DNA of 48,198 bases from Burkholderia sp. lig30 (GTDB lineage Bacteria; Pseudomonadota; Gammaproteobacteria; Burkholderiales; Burkholderiaceae): assembly GCF_000687455.2 (NCBI RefSeq), contig NZ_JGVW01000063.1, positions 1 to 48,198 on the forward strand, read 5' to 3'. Both the position numbers and the translations under genes were made by a program. Below, one piece after another: positions 43,604 to 48,198 of the stretch. The notes under the pieces were generated by a model. That model was given only the letters and a program-made list of their open reading frames with translations, searched no databases and was not told the origin of the DNA. Within the stretch, counting starts at the first letter, position 1. Each line of letters begins with the position of its first letter.

Positions 43604-44596
43604 TCAGGCGGCGCCGTCGGGCGGCGCGACCGACTGCTCGATCGCGCCGAAGATCGACTTGCCCGTCTCGTCGAACATCTCTATCCGGACGGTATCGCCA
43701 TAACGCATGAACTCGGTGCGCGGCGCGCCGTGCTCGATCGTCTCGAGGCAGCGTTTCTCGGCGATGCAGCAGTAGCCGCGCTTCGAGTCCTTGTTCGACA
43801 CCGTGCCGGAGCCGACGATCGCGCCCGCGCGCAGGTTGCGGGTCTTCGCCGCGTGCGCGATCAGCTGGCCGAAATGGAACACCATGTCGACGCCCGCGTC
43901 GGGCTGGCCGACCTTCCTGCCGTTCCAGTGGACGATCATCGGCCGGTGCACGCGGCCCTCGCGCCAGTGCTCGCCGAGCTCGTCGGGCGTCACCGCGACC
44001 GGCGCGAACGCGGAAGCCGGCTTGCTCTGGAAGAAGCCGAAGCCCTTCGCCAGCTCGGCCGGAATCAGGTTGCGCAGCGACACGTCGTTGACGAGCGCGA
44101 CGAGCCGCACGCTCTTGAGCGCGTCGTCCGGCGACACGCCCATCGGCACGTCGCCGGTCACGACCGCCACCTCGGCCTCGAAATCGATGCCCCACGCCTC
44201 GGACGGGCAAACCACGTCGTCGCGCGGCCCGAGGAAATCGTCGCTGCCGCCCTGGTACATCAGCGGATCGGTCCAGAACTCCGGCGGCATCTCGGCGCCG
44301 CGCGCGCGGCGCACCAGCTCGACGTGATTCACGTACGCGGAGCCGTCCGCCCACTGGAACGCGCGCGGCAGCGGCGCCATGCAGGCGGCCGGGTCGAACG
44401 CGAACGCGTGGCGCGCGCGACCGTGGTTCAGCGCGTCGTACAGCTCGCGCAGTTGCGGCGCGTAGAAGGCCCAGTCGTCGAGGACGCGCTGCAGGGTCGG
44501 CGCGATCGCGTCGGCGATCGCGGCGGTATGCAGATCGCGGGACACGACGATCAGCTGGCCGTCGCGCGTGCCGTCCTTCAGCGAAGCAAGTTTCAT
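43604..44596 (-). CDS. Fumarylacetoacetate hydrolase family protein
   Basis: A 330-aa FAH-family enzyme. The metal-binding acidic residues are in [17 protein letters not shown]. The catalytic/structural part [31 protein letters not shown] and [23 protein letters not shown] match fumarylacetoacetase-like hydrolases rather than 5-oxopentenoate decarboxylases. It splits C-C bonds of beta-diketone acids, often the last step of aromatic ring degradation. It is divergent from an IclR regulator, the common control arrangement, with 134 bases between the start codons as chosen. A role in tyrosine/homogentisate or gentisate-like catabolism cannot be settled without neighbours such as hmgA, which are absent. 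Confidence 0.87.
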   Translation of the reverse strand: MKLASLKDGTRDGQLIVVSRDLHTAAIADAIAPTLQRVLDDWAFYAPQLRELYDALNHGRARHAFAFDPAACMAPLPRAFQWADGSAYVNHVELVRRARGAEMPPEFWTDPLMYQGGSDDFLGPRDDVVCPSEAWGIDFEAEVAVVTGDVPMGVSPDDALKSVRLVALVNDVSLRNLIPAELAKGFGFFQSKPASAFAPVAVTPDELGEHWREGRVHRPMIVHWNGRKVGQPDAGVDMVFHFGQLIAHAAKTRNLRAGAIVGSGTVSNKDSKRGYCCIAEKRCLETIEHGAPRTEFMRYGDTVRIEMFDETGKSIFGAIEQSVAPPDGAA

Positions 44597-44730
44597 AAGG
44601 GGAATCAGCCGTTATAGTGACGATGGAAGGAATCTATTTTACGATGGTGAATCCGTGCGGCGCGCGCCCCTCGCGCGCCGCGTCCGAATCGCCCGTTGCC
44701 CGTTCACCGCGCGTTGCGCGCCGCTGCCCC

Positions 44731-45588
44731 ATGTCCGCCACTCCCGCCCCAGACGACGATCTCGCCGAATCCGACAGCGCCGACGAGGCCGCCGGGGAGA
44801 AAGTCCGCTCCGGCATCCAGTCGATCGAAGTCGGCTTCCGTCTGCTCGACGTGCTGACGAGCGAGCCGCGCGCGATGATGCTGCGCGATCTCGCGCAGCG
44901 CGCGGGCATGAGCCCGGCGAAGGCGCACCGCTATCTCGTCAGCTTCTCGCGGCTCGGCGTCGTCGCGCAGGACCCGGTGTCGGGCCGCTACGAGCTCGGC
45001 GGCTTCGCACTGCAGCTGGGCCTCGCGCGGCTGGCACGGGTCGACGGCGTGAAGCTCGCGCGGATCGCGCTCACCGCGCTGCGCGACCAGCTCGACCAGA
45101 CGGTCGGCATCGCCGTATGGGGCAACCAGGGGCCGACGATCGTCCACTGGATGGAATCGAGCCATCCGGCCAAGGCCTCGCTGAAGCTCGGCGACGTGAT
45201 GCCGCTGCTCGGCTCCGCGACGGGCCTGCTGTTCGCCGCGTACCTGCCGCGCGGCAAGACGGCGCCGATGATCGAGCGCGAGCTGGCCGACTCGCGCCGC
45301 TCGCCGCATTACAGCGGGCCGCGCACGCTCGCGGAGGTCGACGCGGCGCTCGCCGACGTGCGCGCGCATCAGGCCGCGCGCGTCGAGGGGATGTTGCTGC
45401 CGACGGTCCACGCGCTCTGCATGCCGGTGTTCGACGCGGTCGGCGAGCTCGCGCTCGCGATCCTCGCGCTCGGGCAGGAAGGCTCGTTCGACATCCGCTG
45501 GGGCGGCGAGATCGACACCGCGCTGCGCGCGTGCGCGCAGAAACTGTCGTACGAACTCGGCTATAGTCCGAACCCGCGCGACGCGTGA
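44731..45588 (+). CDS. IclR-family transcriptional regulator
   Basis: A 285-aa IclR protein. After a disordered acidic N-terminus, the winged HTH is at about residues 30-90 (SIEVGFRLLDVLTSEPRAMMLRDLAQRAGMSPAKAHRYLVSF). The effector domain follows (LRDQLDQTVGIAVWGNQGPTIVHWM, then LGSATGLLFAAYLP). ATG at 44731 is chosen for the compact IclR length; there is no good Shine-Dalgarno, and ATG at 44644 gives 29 more residues with GGAAGGAA further upstream. Divergent from the FAH-family gene, which it probably regulates. Confidence 0.83.
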   Translation: MSATPAPDDDLAESDSADEAAGEKVRSGIQSIEVGFRLLDVLTSEPRAMMLRDLAQRAGMSPAKAHRYLVSFSRLGVVAQDPVSGRYELGGFALQLGLARLARVDGVKLARIALTALRDQLDQTVGIAVWGNQGPTIVHWMESSHPAKASLKLGDVMPLLGSATGLLFAAYLPRGKTAPMIERELADSRRSPHYSGPRTLAEVDAALADVRAHQAARVEGMLLPTVHALCMPVFDAVGELALAILALGQEGSFDIRWGGEIDTALRACAQKLSYELGYSPNPRDA

Positions 45589-45705
45589 TGCGCCGATGCG
45601 CGAACGTTCGGCGCGCGCACCGGTCGGAATCCTGACGAGCCGCCCGGCTGCGCGTTGCGCGCCGCTCGTCCCGCGGCCGACGCCCGCCCTTTCCGTTTCG
45701 CTCCG

Positions 45706-46956
45706 ATGCCGCCATCCGACGCACGCTCCCGCTCCGCTTCGCCCCGCCACTGGCTGCGCGCCGGCATCGCGCTCGCCGTCGTGCTGGCGCTGCACGGGCT
45801 CGCCGCGCTGTGGCTGTCGCGCAGCCGGGACGCCTTCACGCCGCTCGCGCCCGCCGAGGTGCCGGTGCAGATCACGCTACTGAAACCGCAGCCGATCGAA
45901 CGGCAGGCGGCGCCCGCCGCGCGCCGGACGACGGCCGCCGCGCACCGGCGCACCGGCCCGGCGCACCGGGCGGCACCGCGACCGGCACCGTCGGCGCCGG
46001 TGCTGGCCTCGACGCAGACCGCCGCCGACGGTGTGCCGCCGCCGGACGGCGCCACGCCGTCGCACGGCGACGCTTCGGGCACGGGCACCGGCACCGGTAC
46101 TGGCACAGACACGACCGGCTCGCCGGCAGGCGCCGCCACCACGCCCGGCCCGCCCGCCACGGGCGCGAAGTTCTCCGTGCCGCCGTCGGGCGACCTCCGC
46201 TACGACAGTTTCTTCAACGGCATGCAGAACTCGCCCGGCACGATCCACTGGCGCACCGACGGCCAGACCTACGACCTGTCGGTGTCGATGCCGGTGCCGT
46301 TCGTCGGCCCGTTCCGCTACCGGAGCCAGGGCCGCATCGACGGCTTCGGCATCGCGCCGGACCGCTACGTCGAGCAGCGCGGCAAGCGCCCCGAGGACAT
46401 CGCGATCTTCAACCGCGACACGAAGGAGATCGTCTTCACCCGCACGCCCAACAGCCTCGCGCTGCCGGACGGCGCGCAGGACCGCTTCAGCATGCTGATG
46501 CAGCTAGCGGGCCTCGTGCGCGCCGAGCCGGACGCCTACCGGCCGGGCGTCACGCGCCAGTTCTTCGTGGTCGACAACAACAGCGGCGAAACCTGGCCGA
46601 TCACGGTGATCGGCGACGAGAACGTGCGGACCCGCGCCGGCTTCGTCGCCACCCGGCACTTCATGCGGCTGCCGCGCCGCGCGGGCGACACGCGCCGCAT
46701 CGACATGTGGCTCGCGCCGTCGCTCGGCTGGCTGCCCGCGCGACTCGTGCAGACCGAACCCAACGGCTCGCAGATCGAGCTGTTGTGGAGCGGGCCGCTC
46801 GCCGCACCGGAAACCACACCGGAAACCACACCGGAAGCCGCACCCGAGACCGCGCCGGACGGTGCGCCGCCCGCCCCGGATGCGGCGCCCGGCACGGGCG
46901 ATGCCCCGCCAGCGCCCGCCGGACCGGCGGGCGAAGCCGGCGGCAACGCGCCCTGA
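45706..46956 (+). CDS. DUF3108 protein with N-terminal membrane anchor
   Basis: A 416-aa protein. One membrane segment (WLRAGIALAVVLALHGLAALWL, TonB-like position) is followed by a long Pro/Ala/Thr/Gly-rich linker containing GTGTGTGTGTDTT. The DUF3108 domain (about residues 155-350) has LRYDSFFNGMQNSPGTIHW, YVEQRGKRPEDIAIFNRDTKEIVFT and SMLMQLAGLVRAEPDAY. A short-repeat C-terminal tail follows. DUF3108 folds as a periplasmic beta-barrel-like domain, function unknown; it is often next to a lipocalin or a second DUF3108 gene. ATG at 45706 puts the anchor near the N-terminus. Confidence 0.85.
   Translation: MPPSDARSRSASPRHWLRAGIALAVVLALHGLAALWLSRSRDAFTPLAPAEVPVQITLLKPQPIERQAAPAARRTTAAAHRRTGPAHRAAPRPAPSAPVLASTQTAADGVPPPDGATPSHGDASGTGTGTGTGTDTTGSPAGAATTPGPPATGAKFSVPPSGDLRYDSFFNGMQNSPGTIHWRTDGQTYDLSVSMPVPFVGPFRYRSQGRIDGFGIAPDRYVEQRGKRPEDIAIFNRDTKEIVFTRTPNSLALPDGAQDRFSMLMQLAGLVRAEPDAYRPGVTRQFFVVDNNSGETWPITVIGDENVRTRAGFVATRHFMRLPRRAGDTRRIDMWLAPSLGWLPARLVQTEPNGSQIELLWSGPLAAPETTPETTPEAAPETAPDGAPPAPDAAPGTGDAPPAPAGPAGEAGGNAP
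46805..46852. repeat. 12-bp tandem repeat in the DUF3108 gene
   Basis: Four units of the CACCGGAAACCA type, two identical and two diverged, encoding repeated PETT/PEAA/PETA. In frame. Confidence 0.75.
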
Positions 46957-47161
46957 CATTCTTTGACAACTCTTTAACAACTATTTCAGTCCACCGGCGG
47001 ACAATAGGAAACGTTTAGGCAGTATCGGTTTCTAACCGATAACACTCTTGACGCCCTCGGGAAGGTGAAGAGAGTGTGCAGCGCCAGCCCCTTGAAACCG
47101 GTACGGCCCGCCCCACCTATGGGGCAACAGGCCAGAAGCCACTGCAAAGAGGAGTGCCGCC
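46957..47161 (+). ncRNA. Structured leader of the DUF3567 gene
   Basis: A 205-base stretch that starts AT-rich (TTGACA at 46963) and then holds several stems: TATCGGTT-TCT-AACCGATA (47023-47041), ACACTCT / AGAGTGT (47042-47048 and 47071-47077) and CCCC-acctat-GGGG near 47112-47125. It ends in the Shine-Dalgarno AGAGGAG before the DUF3567 ATG. Adjacent helices of this kind suggest a cis-acting RNA. It does not match a riboswitch class I know, so the type is a guess. Confidence 0.4.
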
Positions 47162-47419
47162 ATGCAAATGATCTACAACAGCCCCAATTACTGCGTCGTC
47201 GAATTCGCGCCGCAGGCCGGTCACCACGCGATGAACGCGGGCGGCTATGAAATCGTCGACAAGAACACGCAGCGCGAGATCTTCATCGACGGCGAGTTGG
47301 CGGAACGGTTCCGCGAGCACGTCAAGCAGTTGATCGAGGACGAGCCGTCGCTGGACGAAGTCGACGAATTCCTCGGACAGTTCGACAGCCTGATGATGCA
47401 ACCGGTCGTGCTGCACTGA
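47162..47419 (+). CDS. DUF3567 small protein
   Basis: An 85-aa protein of DUF3567, found in betaproteobacteria. MQMIYNSPNYCVVEFAP is the N-terminal strand, followed by GGYEIVDKNTQREIFIDGELAERFREHV and an acidic helical C-terminus (EDEPSLDEVDEFLGQFDSLM). It is cytosolic and small; function unknown. AGAGGAG lies about nine bases upstream of the ATG. It has a long structured leader and two hairpins downstream, so it is probably a single-gene transcript, often near metH in this group. Confidence 0.9.
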   Translation: MQMIYNSPNYCVVEFAPQAGHHAMNAGGYEIVDKNTQREIFIDGELAERFREHVKQLIEDEPSLDEVDEFLGQFDSLMMQPVVLH

Positions 47420-47428
47420 CGACACCCA

Positions 47429-47458
47429 GGCCCGGCCGGCGCGATGCGCCGCCGGGCC
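47429..47458 (+). terminator. Terminator of the DUF3567 gene
   Basis: GGCCCGGC-c-GGCGC / GCGCC-GCCGGGCC, a 13-bp stem with one bulged C and a 3-base loop, ten bases after the stop. Very stable although not followed by a U-run. Confidence 0.7.
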
Positions 47459-47501
47459 ACGCGCAAGCGGCGCGCTTCCCTCGCCGCCCGAGCACTCCCT
47501 C

Positions 47502-47529
47502 TCCCCCGCCCGGCATGCCGCGCGGGGGA
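47502..47529 (+). terminator. Second hairpin before metH
   Basis: TCCCCCGC / GCGGGGGA with a 12-base loop containing GGCATGCC, followed by TTTCATT. A possible backup terminator upstream of the metH promoter. Confidence 0.5.
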
Positions 47530-47586
47530 TTTCATTGGCGCGCGTCGCGGCCCGCGCCATGCCGGGCGACACCCGGTCGCAACGGC

Positions 47587-47592
47587 TACAAT
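47587..47592 (+). promoter_or_regulatory. metH -10 box
   Basis: GGCTACAATGG, about 32 bases before the metH ATG, so the leader is only about 25 nt. This leaves no room for a cobalamin or SAM riboswitch. Confidence 0.5.
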
Positions 47593-47623
47593 GGCGGTTT
47601 TCCCGATTCGCCGGTCATCCGCC

Positions 47624-48198
47624 ATGTCAGCGCCTTCATCCGTCGTTCCTTCCGCCCAGTCCGCCGCGCTCGCCGCTCCGTACACGCGCGGCGCCCAGTT
47701 GCCCGCGCTGCTGCAGCAGCGCATCCTGATCCTCGACGGCGCAATGGGCACGATGATCCAGCGCTACAAGCTCGACGAGGCCGCGTATCGCGGCGAGCGC
47801 TTCAAGGATTTCCCGCGCGACGTGAAGGGCAACAACGAGCTGCTGTCGCTCACCCAGCCGCAGATCATCCGCGAGATCCACGACCAGTATTTCGCCGCCG
47901 GCGCCGACATCGTCGAGACCAACACGTTCGGCGCGACGTCGGTCGCGCAGGCCGACTACGGGATGGAAGACCTCGTGATCGAGATGAACGTCGAATCCGC
48001 GCGGCTCGCGCGCGAATCGGCGGCGAAATACGCGACGCCGGGCAAGCCGCGCTTCGTCGCGGGCGCGATCGGGCCGACGCCGAAGACGGCGAGCATCTCG
48101 CCGGACGTCAACGATCCGGGCGCGCGCAACGTCACGTTCGACGAGCTGCGCGACGCGTACTACGTGCAGGCGAAGGCGCTGCTCGACGGCGGCGTCGA
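47624..48198 (+). CDS. metH: Cobalamin-dependent methionine synthase (5' part)
   Basis: N-terminal homocysteine-binding barrel of MetH, running off the right edge after about 191 codons. Visible signature: [61 protein letters not shown] and [22 protein letters not shown]. The Zn-binding Cys residues lie further on. The full enzyme should have folate, cobalamin and reactivation domains; in many Burkholderia metH is split over two genes, which cannot be judged here. ATG at 47624 is preceded by no strong Shine-Dalgarno. The presence of a short leader and no riboswitch suggests another form of control. Confidence 0.93.
   Translation, partial: MSAPSSVVPSAQSAALAAPYTRGAQLPALLQQRILILDGAMGTMIQRYKLDEAAYRGERFKDFPRDVKGNNELLSLTQPQIIREIHDQYFAAGADIVETNTFGATSVAQADYGMEDLVIEMNVESARLARESAAKYATPGKPRFVAGAIGPTPKTASISPDVNDPGARNVTFDELRDAYYVQAKALLDGGV

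Noticed and set aside
47420..47623. Cobalamin or SAM riboswitch before metH
   Set aside because: The spacer holds two terminator-like hairpins, then a -10 box about 32 bases from the ATG; there is no room for a riboswitch aptamer in the transcript, and no B12-box-like sequence.

Overview
This is a GC-rich (about 65-68%) betaproteobacterial chromosome segment. Gene content, codon use and recognisable proteins (OmpC-type porin with a C-terminal Phe, DUF3567, DUF3108, PhaM, the lipB-lipA / dacC-dat-ybeD neighbourhood, birA-coaX, metH) point to Burkholderia, most likely the B. cepacia complex, chromosome 1. This assignment comes from reading the sequence, not from a database search. No tRNA, rRNA, insertion sequence, prophage or CRISPR array was seen.

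Left part (1-13.9 kb): C4-dicarboxylate uptake and acyl-CoA catabolism. dctA, dctB and the start of dctD lie on the minus strand. A good sigma-54 promoter, a structured leader and a tiny upstream ORF precede dctA. Upstream is a minus-strand set: FadB-like enzyme, two acyl-CoA dehydrogenases resembling the pimeloyl-CoA dehydrogenase large and small subunits, a CaiB-type CoA-transferase, DUF485 protein and ActP-type symporter. A divergent LysR regulator sits at its head. Together they look like a system for importing and beta-oxidising (di)carboxylic acids.

13.9-21.9 kb: a gamma-glutamyltransferase converges on a tauABC-like sulfonate importer. A PstS without its transporter genes and a major porin follow, separated by a 629-base regulatory gap.

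21.9-33.0 kb: lipoate synthesis (lipB-lipA), a small DUF2917 protein with a divergent LysR gene, then the cell-wall group dacC-dat-ybeD. Next are a small alpha/beta hydrolase, a [2Fe-2S] ferredoxin and a four-gene MCE lipid-transport operon (STAS-permease fusion, ATPase, MCE protein, lipoprotein).

33.3-36.3 kb: an AT-richer islet between two housekeeping operons. It holds a small membrane protein, an exported BNR/beta-propeller-like protein, a Cys-rich cytosolic-type protein and the apparent tail of a broken gene. The arrangement resembles an orphan effector/immunity cassette.

36.6-48.2 kb: birA-coaX and a short SPOR-like remnant, rfaE2, a di-iron ferritin-like protein, a patatin phospholipase, PhaM, an enoyl-CoA hydratase, an FAH-family hydrolase divergent from an IclR regulator, DUF3108, DUF3567 with a long structured leader, and the beginning of metH.

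The most novel items are: (i) a stem-loop element with a GCGC-TGAA-GCGC hairpin tip found in the dctA leader and repeated between the two acyl-CoA dehydrogenase genes, with stems that change in a compensated way; and (ii) the AT-rich islet.
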